A stretch of DNA of 64,000 nucleotides. Source: Dyella jiangningensis (lineage in GTDB: Bacteria; Pseudomonadota; Gammaproteobacteria; Xanthomonadales; Rhodanobacteraceae). A program made the translations under genes and the position numbers. The DNA lies in assembly GCF_003264855.1 (NCBI RefSeq), contig NZ_NFZS01000001.1, positions 1,054,001 through 1,118,000 on the forward strand, given 5' to 3'. Position 1 is the stretch's first letter; each line of letters begins with the position of its first letter. The notes under the pieces were generated by a model, which saw only the letters and a list, made by a program, of their open reading frames with translations, was not told the DNA's origin and did not search any database. Positions 16,183 to 28,063 of the stretch are shown one piece after another.

Positions 16183-17190
16183 TCAGACCACGCGTGCGCG
16201 CAGCAGATCGTGAATGTTCAGGGCGCCGACCACCTGCTGGTCGTCGTTGACCACCAGCAGGGCATGGATCTGGTGCTTCTCCATCAGCTGGGCAGCCTCG
16301 ATGGCGAGCTTGTCCGTACCGATGGTCTTGGGTCCACGGGTCATCAGTTCGGCCACGGTGGCGCCGCGCAGGTCCACGCCGTCGTCGTCCAGCGCGCGGC
16401 GCAGGTCGCCGTCGGTGAACACGCCGAGCAGGCGGCGGTTGGAATCGATCACGGCGGTCATGCCCAGATGCTTGCGGGTCATTTCCATCAGTGCCTGGGT
16501 CAGCGAGGCATTCGGCGGCACCGCCGGGATGCCTTCGCCGGTGTGCATGATGTCGCTGATGTGCAGCAGCAGGCGACGGCCGAGGCTGCCGGCGGGGTGC
16601 GAGCGTGCGAAGTCTTCGGAGGTGAAGCCGCGGGCCTCCAGCAGGGCAATGGCCAACGCATCGCCCATCACCAGCGCCGCGGTGGTGCTGGCGGTGGGCG
16701 CCAGGCCGAGCGGGCAGGCTTCGGCGGCGATGCTGGCGTCCAGGTGCACATCGGCCTGGTCGGCCAGCGAGGAGTGCGCGTTGCCGGTGATGGCGATCAG
16801 CGGAATGCCCTGGCGCTTGATCACCGGGAGGATGAACAGCACCTCGTCGGTTTCGCCGGAGTTGGACAGCGCCAGCACCACGTCCTGCGGCAGGATCATG
16901 CCGAGGTCGCCGTGGCTGGCCTCGCCCGGGTGGACGAAGAAGGCCGGCGTGCCGGTGGACGCCAGCGTCGCGGCGATCTTGCGCGCCACGTGGCCGGATT
17001 TGCCCATGCCGGTGACTACCACGCGACCCGCGCAGGCCATGATCAGCCGGCAGGCCTCGACGAACTCGGGGCCGACGCGCGGCTCGAGCGCCCGGATGGC
17101 GGCCGCCTCGGTGGCGATCACGGTGCGCGCGCTGCGCACGAGGGCTTCATCGTTGATCGCGTGAGGGGTGGTGGCGACGTGGGCGTTCAT
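16183..17190 (-). CDS. kdsD: KdsD, D-arabinose 5-phosphate isomerase
   Basis: This 335-residue protein consists of a SIS domain (VVVTGMGKSGHVARK; SNSGETDEV at about residues 55-115) and two C-terminal CBS domains (HISDIMHTGEG; AELMTRGPKTIG). It interconverts ribulose-5-P and arabinose-5-P, the first step toward KDO. It opens the LPS/rpoN gene string and is divergent from ibaG. Confidence 0.94.
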   Translation of the reverse strand: MNAHVATTPHAINDEALVRSARTVIATEAAAIRALEPRVGPEFVEACRLIMACAGRVVVTGMGKSGHVARKIAATLASTGTPAFFVHPGEASHGDLGMILPQDVVLALSNSGETDEVLFILPVIKRQGIPLIAITGNAHSSLADQADVHLDASIAAEACPLGLAPTASTTAALVMGDALAIALLEARGFTSEDFARSHPAGSLGRRLLLHISDIMHTGEGIPAVPPNASLTQALMEMTRKHLGMTAVIDSNRRLLGVFTDGDLRRALDDDGVDLRGATVAELMTRGPKTIGTDKLAIEAAQLMEKHQIHALLVVNDDQQVVGALNIHDLLRARVV

Positions 17191-17443
17191 GCGTCCTCGG
17201 GGGTCCGTGCCGGAATGTCGTCATGACCCTGAACGATCCGGTCAGGGTGGATATTCCGTTGAATCATGGGGTTGGGCAGTTGCGCGGGCCATGGTGAGGG
17301 TGGCGCCGGCAACACGTGTCGTTTCTGCGACAGAGGTTTTCCATTAACATGGCATATTCGCATTTTAACGTCATAGTCGGTGCCAATGGGCTTGGATCGT
17401 CTCCGAACCCGGCGCCGACCCAACTCCTGCAAGTGGAAAACCC

Positions 17444-18987
<1,544 letters not shown>

Positions 18988-19011
18988 TCCCGGCGATTTC
19001 GCCGTAAGAAA

Positions 19012-19040
19012 GAAAAGGCCGCGTCAGCGGCCTTTTTCTT
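19012..19040. terminator. Bidirectional rho-independent terminator after murA
   Basis: The stem GGCCGC-GTCA-GCGGCC is flanked by AAAA on the left and TTTTTCTT on the right, so it can terminate murA (+) and also reads as a terminator for the minus strand. Confidence 0.85.
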
Positions 19041-19054
19041 TGCGCGAGTCTTTT

Positions 19055-19137
19055 GCGGGAGCGCACCCAGTGCGCGAAAAGCCTACGACGCGGTTAACGA
19101 CGTGCCTCCGCGATCGCGCACTGGGTGCGCTCCTACA
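19055..19137. repeat. Inverted-arm intergenic repeat, copy B
   Basis: This copy lies between convergent murA and the DUF3108 gene. Arms are GCGGGAGCGCACCCAGTGCG and the complementary right arm. The loop (AAAAGCCTACGACGCGGTTA...) is nearly identical to those of copies D and H, which defines a subfamily. Confidence 0.9.
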
Positions 19138-19153
19138 GGTGCGGCGGTTGCGC

Positions 19154-19870
19154 TCAGTTACCGTTCTTGTAACTCACCAGCTCCAGCGTCAGGTTGCCGC
19201 CATCGCTCTGCGCCAGCTTCACCGGCACCGGATACTTCTGCGGCGCATACCACGCGCTGAAGGCCTTGGTATCGTCGCTGCGTTCCACGCGCTCCGCCTG
19301 GAAGCTGCCGGCCGGTACCTTCACCGTGTCCTTGCCGGCCACCTTGAAGGTCTGCGTCTCGACGTTGCGCTTCACCGCGACCGGTAGCGAAACGCTCTGC
19401 TTGCCGGCACGCAGCGCGAGGCCGATGGCGTAGGGCGCGGTGTTGCGATCCACCAGGCCGGGTACGCTGGCGTAATTCATCGGTCCCTTGCCTTCGTCGA
19501 CGGTGACCTGGTTGGTGGTCCAGTTCACGTTGGTATGACGCTGCTTGCTCTTGATCGCCGCATCCATGCGGTAGTCGTAGCTCACCGTTTCCGGCGCGTT
19601 GTTGTTCCAGCGAAAGCGCGTGGTCTCGTTGGAGTTGGCGCCCAGTGCAGCGGCCAGGCCCGAGGTGCCCTTGGTCTGGTTGCTGTATTCCCACTGGCCG
19701 TCACCGGCAGGCTTGAGCGTCACCACGGCCTCGCCGATGGCCTGGCCGCCCTGCGATACCTGGTAGGTCGCCGTGAACGCTGCCGGCGTGGTTGCGGCGA
19801 ACGCGGCCGGAGCGGAGAACGCCAGCGCCAGGCCGGCGGCGAACGTGCGAAGGGTGTTGGACTGGGTCAT
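19154..19870 (-). CDS. DUF3108 exported protein
   Basis: This 238-residue protein has a Sec signal peptide (TLRTFAAGLALAFSAPAAFA, AxA cleavage) and the DUF3108 domain: a YQVSQGGQAIGEAVVTL start, a central YDYRMDAAIKSKQRH, and a PVPVKLAQ...LELVSY end. DUF3108 proteins are periplasmic beta-rich proteins without an assigned activity. In many gammaproteobacteria this gene follows purN, as it does here, 57 bp downstream. Confidence 0.82.
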   Translation of the reverse strand: MTQSNTLRTFAAGLALAFSAPAAFAATTPAAFTATYQVSQGGQAIGEAVVTLKPAGDGQWEYSNQTKGTSGLAAALGANSNETTRFRWNNNAPETVSYDYRMDAAIKSKQRHTNVNWTTNQVTVDEGKGPMNYASVPGLVDRNTAPYAIGLALRAGKQSVSLPVAVKRNVETQTFKVAGKDTVKVPAGSFQAERVERSDDTKAFSAWYAPQKYPVPVKLAQSDGGNLTLELVSYKNGN

Positions 19871-19926
19871 GGGAACCGCAGTCTACGTGTCCCGCCTGAA
19901 CGACTTGTAGAGAAGCCGCGGAGCGC

Positions 19927-20595
19927 TCAGTCAACCAAACGGCCGTTGCGCAGTTGCAGTGGCGCATCCTGGGGCTCACCGTCCAGCGCGACGCGATCGG
20001 GTGGCAGCAGCGACAGACGGCCCTCGGCGATCAGTCGCAGCACCGCGGGCAACAATTGGTGTTCGAAGCTGAGCAGCCGCTGGGCGAGCTGCAACTCGTC
20101 GTCGCCGGGGCGGATGTCGATGGTGGCCTGGGCGATCACCGGACCGCCGTCCAGTTCGGCGGTCACGTAATGCACGCTGGCGCCGTGTTCCACGTCTCCG
20201 GCTTCCAGTGCGCGCCGGTGCGTATGCAGGCCGCGGTACTTGGGCAACAGGGAAGGGTGGATGTTGATCATGCGACCCACCCACGGCTTCAGCGCTTCGC
20301 CGTCGATGACGCGCATGAAGCCGGCCAGCACGAGCACGTCGGCGCCGCTGGCATCGAGCTGGCGGAACAGTTCGAGGTCGAAGTCGCGCCGGTTGGCGAA
20401 ATCTTTCGGGTTGAGCGTGAACGTGGGAATGCCCGCGTCCTTCGCCAGTTGCAGCGCGCCGGCGTTCGCCTTGTCGCTGCCGACCAGCGCGAAGTCCACC
20501 GGCAGCTGCCCCGCGTCGCGAGCGACGATCAGGGCCTGCAGGTTGCTGCCGCGCCCGGAGGCGAGCACGGCGACGCGAAGACGCTGGGTTGCCAC
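19927..20595 (-). CDS. purN: PurN, phosphoribosylglycinamide formyltransferase
   Basis: This 222-residue GAR transformylase has the N-terminal LASGRGSNLQAL phosphate loop, the catalytic GRMINIHPSLLPKYRGLHTH (Asn and His) and VTAELDGGPVIAQ with the catalytic Asp. It catalyses the third step of IMP synthesis with 10-formyl-THF. It lies 4 bp downstream of purM in a purMN operon. Confidence 0.95.
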   Translation of the reverse strand: MATQRLRVAVLASGRGSNLQALIVARDAGQLPVDFALVGSDKANAGALQLAKDAGIPTFTLNPKDFANRRDFDLELFRQLDASGADVLVLAGFMRVIDGEALKPWVGRMINIHPSLLPKYRGLHTHRRALEAGDVEHGASVHYVTAELDGGPVIAQATIDIRPGDDELQLAQRLLSFEHQLLPAVLRLIAEGRLSLLPPDRVALDGEPQDAPLQLRNGRLVD

Positions 20596-20599
20596 GGGC

Positions 20600-21628
20600 T
20601 TAGCCGATGTGGACGCGCTCGTCGCCCTGGGCGGGCACGATCTCGCCGATCACCGAGCTGGCTAGGCCGTGCTTGGCGAGCAGGGTGGAGGCAGCTTCGA
20701 CGGCGTCGCGCGGCAGGATCACGGTGAAACCCACGCCGCAGTTGAAAGTGCGCCACATTTCCTCGCGCGCCACGTTGCCTTCACGCATCAGCCACTCGAA
20801 CACGGGCGGCAGCACGATGGCCGCGGCGTCGAGCTGGATGCCCAGCGCGTCGGGCACCACGCGGATGATGTTTTCCTTCAGGCCGCCGCCGGTGATGTGG
20901 GCCATGCCGTGCACCGTGCCCGACTTCAAAAGATCGAGCATCGGCTTCACGTAGATGGTGGTCGGCGCCATCAGCGCATCGGCCAGCTTCACGCCGCCGA
21001 CGTCGAGGTCCAGCGGGTTGCCGGCGCGCTCGAGGATCTTGCGGATCAGCGAGTAGCCATTGGAGTGCGGGCCGGAGGAGGCCACGCCCAGGATCACGTC
21101 GCCGGCCACGATGGCGGCGCCGCTGAGCAATTGCGACTTCTCCACCGCGCCCACGGTGAAGCCGCCCAGATCGTATTCGCCCTCCGGATACATGCCCGGC
21201 ATTTCGGCCGTTTCGCCGCCGATCAGCGCGCAACCGGCCAATTCGCAGCCCTTGGCGATACCGCCGACCACGGCCACGGTGGTCTCCACGTCCAGCTTGC
21301 CGCAGGCGAAGTAGTCGAGGAAGAACAGCGGCTCGGCGCCCTGCACCAGCACGTCGTTCACGCACATGCCGACCAGGTCGATGCCGATGGTGTCGTGGCG
21401 ACCCAGCTGCTGGGCCAGCTTGAGCTTGGTGCCCACGCCGTCGGTGCCCGATACCAGCACCGGCTCCTTGTACTTGCCCGAGAGGTCGAACAGGCCGCCG
21501 AAGCCGCCCAGGCCGCCCATCACTTCAGGACGGGAGGTGCGCTTGACCAGCGGCTTGATGCGTTCGACCACGGCATTGCCCGCGTCGATGTCGACGCCAG
21601 CGGCGCGATAGGTGAGGGCGTCGGACAT
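20600..21628 (-). CDS. purM: PurM, phosphoribosylformylglycinamidine cyclo-ligase
   Basis: This 342-residue AIR synthetase has the [18 protein letters not shown] start, the [16 protein letters not shown]-binding stretch, [14 protein letters not shown] and [13 protein letters not shown]. It performs the fifth step of purine synthesis. The start at 21628 is canonical; the much longer in-frame extension runs antisense through the DUF2066 gene and is not real. Confidence 0.95.
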   Translation of the reverse strand: MSDALTYRAAGVDIDAGNAVVERIKPLVKRTSRPEVMGGLGGFGGLFDLSGKYKEPVLVSGTDGVGTKLKLAQQLGRHDTIGIDLVGMCVNDVLVQGAEPLFFLDYFACGKLDVETTVAVVGGIAKGCELAGCALIGGETAEMPGMYPEGEYDLGGFTVGAVEKSQLLSGAAIVAGDVILGVASSGPHSNGYSLIRKILERAGNPLDLDVGGVKLADALMAPTTIYVKPMLDLLKSGTVHGMAHITGGGLKENIIRVVPDALGIQLDAAAIVLPPVFEWLMREGNVAREEMWRTFNCGVGFTVILPRDAVEAASTLLAKHGLASSVIGEIVPAQGDERVHIG

Positions 21629-21790
21629 GAGGGAAACCCGGCGTGGAGAAACGCCAAAGTGTAGCAGTGAAGGCATCGCCCTGCCTGAGCATGGGCCGAA
21701 AAGCATGAGCGGAATCGGGACCGCTTCGATGGACGCTGCGGGCCGGATTGGGCAGACTTCCGACGTTTCCCCACCGGATATCGCTTCCCC

Positions 21791-22771
21791 ATGCGCCTGT
21801 CCCGCCTGCTGCTCGTCTGTCTCGTGCTGGGCCTGGCCCCGCTGCTGTCCGTGCACGCCCAGGGGCAAGTGTCGCCCTACACGGTCGTGGTGTCCGTGGC
21901 CGACACCAGCGACGTGGCTCGCAACAACGCCTTCAGCGACGCGCTGGCCCAGGTGCTGGCCCGAACCGCGGGCGGGCAGGACCTGAGCAGCAAGCCGGGC
22001 TATTCCGACGTGCTCAAGGGTGCCAGTGGCATCGTCAAGCAGTACCAGTACCAGCGCGCCGCGACCGGCATGAGCCTGCAGGTGACCTTCGACGAGGCGG
22101 CCGTCCAGCGCACGATCGCGCAGCTTGGCGTGGCGGGTAGTGGACCAAAGCCGCCGGTGCTGCTGGTGGTGCGCGACGAGGATGGCAGCGTGCTGACCCG
22201 CGATGCGCTGGCGCCGCTGGCCCAGGCCGTGGCGGCCCGTGGCTATGCCACTGTGCTGGCCGATCCGGGCAAGACCGGCGATACGCCGAACCTGACCACG
22301 GCCGATCCTGACCAGGTGGCCGCTTTGGCCCGCCAGTACAAGACCGGACTGATCCTGCTGGGCCAGCTGCATGGCAACAGCGCCGACTGGATGCTGGTGT
22401 CAGGCGGCCCGCAGCAGCGCTGGAACAACAATGGCGCCAACACCGGCGCCGTACTGACCGACGCCGGCAACGGGTTGGCCGACCGCCTCGGCAAGCAGCT
22501 GAACGTGATCGGCTCGGCCACGGTGGACGGCAAGCTGTGGGTGTCCCAGGTCAATTCCGCGATGGACTACGCCAACCTGCTGTCCACGCTGCGCGCCGAC
22601 CCGTCGGTGCGCCAGGTCACCACGGTCGGTGCGCAGGGCGACGGCATGCTGTTCGCGGTGAAGGCCAGCCTGCCGATGGACGTGTTGGCGGCCAACCTTG
22701 CCGCCAGCGGGCGACTGCTGCGCGGTGAGTCGCACAGCGACGCAGATATCAGCCTGCGCTGGGTGCACTGA
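21791..22771 (+). CDS. DUF2066 exported protein
   Basis: This 326-residue protein has a signal peptide ([22 protein letters not shown]) and the DUF2066 domain ([20 protein letters not shown] near residue 35; [12 protein letters not shown] at about 115). The family is periplasmic or outer-membrane associated and of unknown function. It is divergent from purM and followed by an AI-2E-type permease and hda, a conserved trio in gammaproteobacteria. Confidence 0.82.
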   Translation: MRLSRLLLVCLVLGLAPLLSVHAQGQVSPYTVVVSVADTSDVARNNAFSDALAQVLARTAGGQDLSSKPGYSDVLKGASGIVKQYQYQRAATGMSLQVTFDEAAVQRTIAQLGVAGSGPKPPVLLVVRDEDGSVLTRDALAPLAQAVAARGYATVLADPGKTGDTPNLTTADPDQVAALARQYKTGLILLGQLHGNSADWMLVSGGPQQRWNNNGANTGAVLTDAGNGLADRLGKQLNVIGSATVDGKLWVSQVNSAMDYANLLSTLRADPSVRQVTTVGAQGDGMLFAVKASLPMDVLAANLAASGRLLRGESHSDADISLRWVH

Positions 22772-22864
22772 ACAGCGCCGGGAAAATCTCCCGGCTTGAG
22801 CCCGGGCGTCGCCACTGCGCTGGCGATGCCCGGATGCATGGGTCACACTGACCCGTTCCGCCCG

Positions 22865-24058
22865 ATGAGCCATGCCATGACTCATGACACCTCCCGGCGC
22901 TGGCAGATGCTCGCCATCGCCGCCGTCATCCTCTATCTGCTCTGGCTGCTGGCGCCGGTGCTGATGCCGTTCGCCTTCGCCGGGATGCTGGCGTATCTCG
23001 GCGACCCGCTGGCCGACCGTCTCGAACGCCTGGGCCTGGGGCGCACGCTGGCGGTGAGCATCGTGTTCATCGTGCTGCTGTTGCTGGCGGTGGGTGCGCT
23101 GTTGCTGCTCATCCCGCTGGTGTCCCGGCAGGTCGACAACCTGGTGCAGAACCTGCCGCGCTATGTGGACTGGGCCCGCAACGTAGCCTTGCCCTGGGTG
23201 CAGGCCAAGCTGCATCTCGACCCCAGCGCGTTCGACACGGATCGCCTGGTGGAGCAACTGAAGGCGCATATCGGTTCGATCGGCGACGCCGCCTCGACCG
23301 TGCTGGGCCAGATTTCGCGCTCCAGCCTCGGCGTGATCGCCTGGCTGACCAATCTCGTGCTGATCCCCGTGGTGGCGTTCTACCTGCTGCGCGACTGGGA
23401 CCGGCTGGTGGCGTGGATCGACCGCATGCTGCCGCGCTCGATCGAGCCGACCGTGGCGCACCTGGCGCGCGAGGCGGACAGCGTGCTGGGCGCCTTCGTG
23501 AGGGGCCAACTGGCGGTGATGCTGGCGTTGGGCATCTTCTATGGTGCGGCGCTCACCATCATGGGCCTTTCGGTCGGCCCGCTGATCGGCATGGTGGCCG
23601 GCCTGCTCAGTTTCGTGCCGTACCTGGGTTTCATCGTCGGTTTCGGTTCGGCGCTGGTCGCGGCGCTGGTGCAGTATGGCGACTGGGGTCACGTGCTGAT
23701 CGTGGTGGCGATCTTCACCGTCGGCCAGCTGCTCGAAGGCTACGTGCTGGTGCCGCGCCTGGTCGGCGAGAAGATCGGGCTGCACCCGGTGGCGGTGATC
23801 TTCGCCGTGCTGGCCGGTGGCTACCTGTTCGGCTTCCTCGGCGTGCTGCTGGCATTGCCTGCCGCCTCGGTGATCCTGGTCGTCTTGCGGTACCTTAGCG
23901 AGCGCTACCGCCAGAGCGATCTGTACACGGAAGAGGGCCGCGGCGATCCGGTGCTCTCCGAAGTGGACGTCGTGGTCGAGACGCCGCAGGGCACGGTGGA
24001 AACCGATACGGTCGTGACACCACGCGACAAAACGAAGGACGCAACACCTCCCGCATGA
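22865..24058 (+). CDS. AI-2E family transporter (PerM/YdiK-like)
   Basis: This 397-residue polytopic membrane protein has about eight helices arranged as paired helices around a soluble segment (residues 70-150), and the C-terminal family block GFLGVLLALPAASVILVVLRY. The family includes TqsA-like exporters, PerM and H+/Na+ antiporters, so the substrate is unassigned. An alternative start is the ATG at 22877. Its stop overlaps the hda start (ATGA), so translation is coupled. Confidence 0.85.
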   Translation: MSHAMTHDTSRRWQMLAIAAVILYLLWLLAPVLMPFAFAGMLAYLGDPLADRLERLGLGRTLAVSIVFIVLLLLAVGALLLLIPLVSRQVDNLVQNLPRYVDWARNVALPWVQAKLHLDPSAFDTDRLVEQLKAHIGSIGDAASTVLGQISRSSLGVIAWLTNLVLIPVVAFYLLRDWDRLVAWIDRMLPRSIEPTVAHLAREADSVLGAFVRGQLAVMLALGIFYGAALTIMGLSVGPLIGMVAGLLSFVPYLGFIVGFGSALVAALVQYGDWGHVLIVVAIFTVGQLLEGYVLVPRLVGEKIGLHPVAVIFAVLAGGYLFGFLGVLLALPAASVILVVLRYLSERYRQSDLYTEEGRGDPVLSEVDVVVETPQGTVETDTVVTPRDKTKDATPPA

Positions 24059-24759
24059 TCCCGCAGTTGCCGCTCGCCCTGCGCTGGCCTCGTCGCCAGC
24101 GCTTCGAACATTTCCACCCGGGTGCCAACGCGGCCACGCTCGCCGCGGTGGAACAGCTGGCACAGGCGCCGGGCGCGTCATGGCTGTATCTCGCGGGCCC
24201 GGTCGGCAGCGGCAAGAGCCATCTGTTGATGGCGGCCTGCCAGGCGGCCTTCGCCGGAGGACGCACCGTGCAATACCTGCCGCTGGCCAGCCTGGTCGCC
24301 AAGGCTGTCGCCATTCGTGGTGTGGCTGGCAGCGAGTTCCTCGCCCTGGATGACCTTGGCGCGATCGCGGGTGATCGCGAGGCGGAACACGCCATGTTCG
24401 ACGTCTACAACCGTGCCAAGGCGGAAGGCGCGACCCTGCTGTTCGCCGCCGAGGCGTTGCCGTCGCAGCTCGGCCTTGGTTTGCCGGACCTGCGTTCGCG
24501 CCTGGGCGCCTGCCAGCAGGCGCTGATCAAGCCGCTGGACGACGCCGAGCGCCGCGACGTGCTGCGCCGGCAGGCCGCTTCGCGTGGCATCGAGCTGGAC
24601 GACACCGTGCTCGACTGGCTGTTCAACCGCTACGCACGCGACCTGGGCGCCTTGCTCGATCTGCTCGATCGACTCGATCAGGCGTCGCTGGCGGCGCGAC
24701 GGAAGATCACGGTGCCGTTCCTGCGAGGGTTTCTGCGTGAGGCGGAGCCGGGGCAGTGA
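24055..24759 (+). CDS. hda: Hda, DnaA regulatory inactivator
   Basis: This 234-residue DnaA-like AAA+ protein lacks the DnaA DNA-binding domain. The N-terminal clamp-binding motif QLPLALR is at residues 4-10, Walker A GPVGSGKS at about 48-55, and the DDLG Walker B follows. With the loaded beta clamp it triggers ATP hydrolysis by DnaA and so limits re-initiation. It overlaps the upstream permease gene by 4 bp. Confidence 0.92.
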   Translation: MIPQLPLALRWPRRQRFEHFHPGANAATLAAVEQLAQAPGASWLYLAGPVGSGKSHLLMAACQAAFAGGRTVQYLPLASLVAKAVAIRGVAGSEFLALDDLGAIAGDREAEHAMFDVYNRAKAEGATLLFAAEALPSQLGLGLPDLRSRLGACQQALIKPLDDAERRDVLRRQAASRGIELDDTVLDWLFNRYARDLGALLDLLDRLDQASLAARRKITVPFLRGFLREAEPGQ

Positions 24760-24771
24760 TGCCGCCGATTC

Positions 24772-24846
24772 TGTAGGAGCGCACCCAGTGCGCGATCACG
24801 GCATCACCGCTTCGTGGGCTTTTCGCGCTCTGGGGGCGCTCCTACA
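24772..24846. repeat. Inverted-arm intergenic repeat, copy C
   Basis: This copy lies between convergent hda and suhB. The left arm is canonical (TGTAGGAGCGCACCCAGTGC). The right arm has several substitutions (CGCGCTCTGGGGGCGCTCC). The loop (CGGCATCACCGCTTCGTGGG) matches copy G. Confidence 0.88.
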
Positions 24847-24865
24847 AAAGAGCGGCGGGAAAGAA

Positions 24866-24891
24866 AAAAAGGCGCCTCGCGGCGCCTTTTC
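24866..24891. terminator. Rho-independent terminator after suhB
   Basis: The stem AAAAGGCGCC-TCGC-GGCGCCTTTT has an A-run on its left, which is a T-run for minus-strand suhB that ends 9 bases away. It could also stop plus-strand read-through from hda. Confidence 0.85.
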
Positions 24892-24899
24892 CGTATCCA

Positions 24900-25703
24900 T
24901 CAGGCCATCAGCAGCCTGGGCGTCGCATTCGCCCCGACCGCATCCACCATCGCCTGCACCACATTCAGGTTGCCGGCGATGATGTTGCCGCTCTCCGGGA
25001 TGCCATCGCGGCCGGCGAAGTCGCAGTAGCGACCGCCCGCCTCGCGCACCAGCAGCACGCCGGCCGCCATGTCCCACGGCTTGAGGCCGATCTCGAAATA
25101 GCCGTCGTAGCGGCCGGCGGCGGTGTAGGCCAGGTCCAGCGCGGCGGAGCCCGAGCGGCGGATGTCCTCGGCCTGGCCGAGGATGGCGCGGGTCATGTCC
25201 AGCTGCGCATCCAGGTGCGAGCGCTGGCGGTAGGGGAAACCGGTGGCGATCATCGCGCCGCCCAGGTTGTCGCGCTTGCTGACGCGGATGCGGCGGTCGT
25301 TGAGGTAGGCGCCATCGCCCTTGCTGGCGGTGAACAGCTCGTCGCGCAGCGGATCGAACACCACGGCGTACACCGGCTCCCCCTTGTCGAGCAGGGCGAT
25401 GGACACGCTGAAGTGCGGGATGCCGCGCAGGTAATTGTGGGTGCCGTCGAGCGGATCGATCACCCATACCAGCGGACCCTTGCCCGTGGCCCCGCTTTCC
25501 TCGGCGAGGAAGGCATGGGTCGGGTAGGCGCGCTTGAGTTCCTTGACGATCTCGGCTTCGGCCAGGCGGTCGACTTCCGAGGCGAAGTCCATGCGTTGCT
25601 TCTCGACGACGTTGAGTCCGTCGATGCGATTCATGTAGCGCAGGATGATGTTTCCTGCGGAGCGCGCGGCGCGCACCGCGACGTTGACGGCGGGTCTTGG
25701 CAT
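24900..25703 (-). CDS. suhB: SuhB, inositol-1-monophosphatase family protein
   Basis: This 267-residue IMPase-family phosphatase has its metal site in [16 protein letters not shown] and KPWDMAAG. In E. coli SuhB is also a transcription factor of the rRNA antitermination complex, and this may hold here. The start at 25703 ([14 protein letters not shown]) matches the family. It is divergent from trmJ, the usual neighbour. Confidence 0.92.
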   Translation of the reverse strand: MPRPAVNVAVRAARSAGNIILRYMNRIDGLNVVEKQRMDFASEVDRLAEAEIVKELKRAYPTHAFLAEESGATGKGPLVWVIDPLDGTHNYLRGIPHFSVSIALLDKGEPVYAVVFDPLRDELFTASKGDGAYLNDRRIRVSKRDNLGGAMIATGFPYRQRSHLDAQLDMTRAILGQAEDIRRSGSAALDLAYTAAGRYDGYFEIGLKPWDMAAGVLLVREAGGRYCDFAGRDGIPESGNIIAGNLNVVQAMVDAVGANATPRLLMA

Positions 25704-25846
25704 GGCTTCGGCTTTCAAAAGAGCGGGGTTTCGGCGGCAAAGTCTAGCAGAGGAGCCGCTCCGGTTCAGGTGGGGAAGATGAACGGTTTGACACGGCGGC
25801 CCACAATTTCCAAGCTTTGCGACCATTTGTACGAGCCTTCCCCGGC

Positions 25847-26614
25847 ATGACCACCTCCTCCGACCTCGCCGCCCGCATCCGTTACGTGCTGGTGCGCACC
25901 TCGCACCCCGGCAATATCGGCAGCGCTGCCCGCGCCATTCGCACCATGGGTTTCGACCGCATGGCGCTGGTCGCTCCGCACCGTTTCCCCGACCAGGAAG
26001 CCTCGGCCCTGGCTGCCGGCGCGGACGAGGTGCTGGAGCAGGCCACGATCAGCGAGGGCCTGGTCGACGCCCTGGCCGGCACCAGCCTGGCGCTGGGCCT
26101 GTCGGCCCGCCGCCGTGGCGTGGACCTGGAGGAGATCACGCCGCGTGAAGCCGCTGTCCGCGCACTGGCCGCCGCCGCCCGTGGCGAGCAGGTGGCTCTG
26201 GTGTTCGGCAACGAGCGCACCGGCCTGGAGAACGAGGAGCTGGCGCGCTGCCATGCCATGGTGCGCATTCCGAGCGTGGACGATTTCAGCTCGCTGAATC
26301 TTTCGCAGGCCGTGCAGGTGATGGCCTATGAGCTACGCGTGGCTTCGCTGGGCGAAGTCGCCGCGCCCGTGCGCGCCGATGCCGAACCGCCCGCGGACGC
26401 GGCGCAGATGGAGCGCTTCTTCGAGCACCTGTCCCAGATGCTGGATGACATCGACTTCCACAAGGGTCGTGCGCCGACCACGATCATGTTGCGGCTACGC
26501 AAGCTGTTCCAGCGCGCCCAGCCGGATGAGCGCGAATTGCGCGTGATGCACGGCATTTTCGCGGACGCGCAGCGCATGGCGGCGATCGCGAGCGGCAAGC
26601 TCAAGAAGGATTGA
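25847..26614 (+). CDS. trmJ: TrmJ, tRNA (Cm32/Um32) 2'-O-methyltransferase
   Basis: This 255-residue SPOUT methyltransferase has an N-terminal [19 protein letters not shown], a knot region with [14 protein letters not shown], and [17 protein letters not shown] near residue 150. The C-terminal helical extension (about 170-255) is TrmJ-specific. It methylates ribose 32 of several tRNAs. The start at 25847 is the first good one after the suhB promoter region. Confidence 0.92.
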   Translation: MTTSSDLAARIRYVLVRTSHPGNIGSAARAIRTMGFDRMALVAPHRFPDQEASALAAGADEVLEQATISEGLVDALAGTSLALGLSARRRGVDLEEITPREAAVRALAAAARGEQVALVFGNERTGLENEELARCHAMVRIPSVDDFSSLNLSQAVQVMAYELRVASLGEVAAPVRADAEPPADAAQMERFFEHLSQMLDDIDFHKGRAPTTIMLRLRKLFQRAQPDERELRVMHGIFADAQRMAAIASGKLKKD

Positions 26615-26634
26615 TCCCTCGCCACCGGCTTTTT

Positions 26635-26717
26635 TGTAGGAGCGCACCCAGTGCGCGAAAAGCCTACGGAGCGGTAACGACGTATCTCTGCGGTCGCGCA
26701 CTGGGTGCGCTCCTACA
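26635..26717. repeat. Inverted-arm intergenic repeat, copy D
   Basis: This copy lies between convergent trmJ and the CNNM/CorC gene. Both arms are canonical. The loop (AAAAGCCTACGGAGCGGTAA) is shared with copies B and H. Confidence 0.9.
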
Positions 26718-26740
26718 GAAGAGCTGGTGGGGCGCCACGG

Positions 26741-28063
26741 CTAAAACCCGTCTTCCTCCACATCGATCTGCGGCTTGCGCATGACCAGCAGTTTGTCGAT
26801 GCGGGCGCCGTCGAGGTCAATCACCTCCACCCGGAAACCGTGCCATTCGAAGACCTCGCCGGTCTGCGGGATGTGGCCGAGGGCGGCCATGACCATGCCG
26901 GCGGCGGTGCGGTATTCGTGCTCTTCCTCGCCAGGCAGTGCGTCGACCTGCAGCAGTTCGCGCAGGTCGTCGATGGAGAGCGAGCCGTCGATCAGCCAGC
27001 TGCCGTCGCTGCGCTGCGTGATGAGCGGAGTCTCCTCCGGGCCGCTGCCACCCAGCTGCGTGGCGCCGACGATGGCGGCCAGCAGGTCGTTGAGCGTGAC
27101 CAGGCCGACGATGTCACCGTACTCGTCCACCACCAGGGCGAGCTGCGTTTCGGCGTCGCGGAACTCTTCCAGCAGGTCCAGCGCGCGCGCCTTCGCCGGC
27201 ACGTAGAGCGGTTTGACCAGTTGGCCGAACAGATCGGGCTTGCCCAGCTCGTAGCCACGCAGCAGCCGCTTCACCTCGACCACGCCGGCGATGTCGCTTT
27301 CGTCGCCGCGGTACACCGGATAACGCGAGTAGGGCGTGTCGCGCAGGATCGCCGCGTTCTCCTCGTAGCCCGCGTTCTGGTCCAGCCAGACGATGCGGGT
27401 GCGCGGGGTCATCACGCTTTCCACCGTGCGATCGCCCAGCCGCAGCACGCGGTTGACCATGTTGTGCTCGTCGCGGTCGAGGATGCCGTGTTCGGCGCTT
27501 TCCGCGACCAGCAGGCGGATTTCCTCTTCCGTCGCCACGTCGCTGCCGCGCTGTTTCACGTTGAGCATGCGCAGGATGAGGCCGCTGCAGAGATTGAGCA
27601 TCCACACGAACGGCGCAGTAAGGCGCGAAAGCACCATCATCGGCATCGAGACGTAGCCGGAAATCTTCTCCGGTGCCGACAACGCCAGGCGCTTGGGCAC
27701 CAGTTCGCCGATGACGATCTGGATGAAGGAAATCAGCACGAAGCCGAGCACCAGGCCCACGACCTTGGCGTAAGGCTCCAGCCAGGCAGCTCGGCCCCCG
27801 TGGATGGCCTGGGCGATGTGATCGCCCAGAGCGTCACCGGCCAGCGCACCGGTAATCAGGATCACCAGGGTCATGCCGACCTGGACGGTGGAGAGAAAAC
27901 GCTCGGGCGCCTCGGCATTGCGCAGCGCCACCCGTGCCCGGCGGCTGGTGCGGGACATCTGCTTCAGCCGCGTCTTGCGCGAGGCCACCAGGGCCATCTC
28001 CGACAGGGCGAAGAAGCCGTTGAACAGCGAGAGGACGATGACGGTCGCGATTTCGGTCAGCAT
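26741..28063 (-). CDS. CNNM/CorC-family membrane protein (DUF21-CBS-CorC)
   Basis: This 440-residue protein has an N-terminal DUF21 transmembrane domain (residues 1-190, including FFALSEMALVASRKTRLKQM), a CBS pair (VMTPRTRIVWLD; VDEYGDIVGLVTLNDLL) and a C-terminal CorC_HlyC domain (about 350-435). Relatives export Mg2+/Co2+ or confer cation resistance. The old label hemolysin is misleading. It is divergent from the phosphate uptake pair. Confidence 0.88.
   Translation of the reverse strand: MLTEIATVIVLSLFNGFFALSEMALVASRKTRLKQMSRTSRRARVALRNAEAPERFLSTVQVGMTLVILITGALAGDALGDHIAQAIHGGRAAWLEPYAKVVGLVLGFVLISFIQIVIGELVPKRLALSAPEKISGYVSMPMMVLSRLTAPFVWMLNLCSGLILRMLNVKQRGSDVATEEEIRLLVAESAEHGILDRDEHNMVNRVLRLGDRTVESVMTPRTRIVWLDQNAGYEENAAILRDTPYSRYPVYRGDESDIAGVVEVKRLLRGYELGKPDLFGQLVKPLYVPAKARALDLLEEFRDAETQLALVVDEYGDIVGLVTLNDLLAAIVGATQLGGSGPEETPLITQRSDGSWLIDGSLSIDDLRELLQVDALPGEEEHEYRTAAGMVMAALGHIPQTGEVFEWHGFRVEVIDLDGARIDKLLVMRKPQIDVEEDGF

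Noticed and set aside
22400-24181. 593-codon open frame on the minus strand
   Set aside because: Antisense to DUF2066, the permease and hda; His/Gln/Arg-rich translation typical of a shadow frame.
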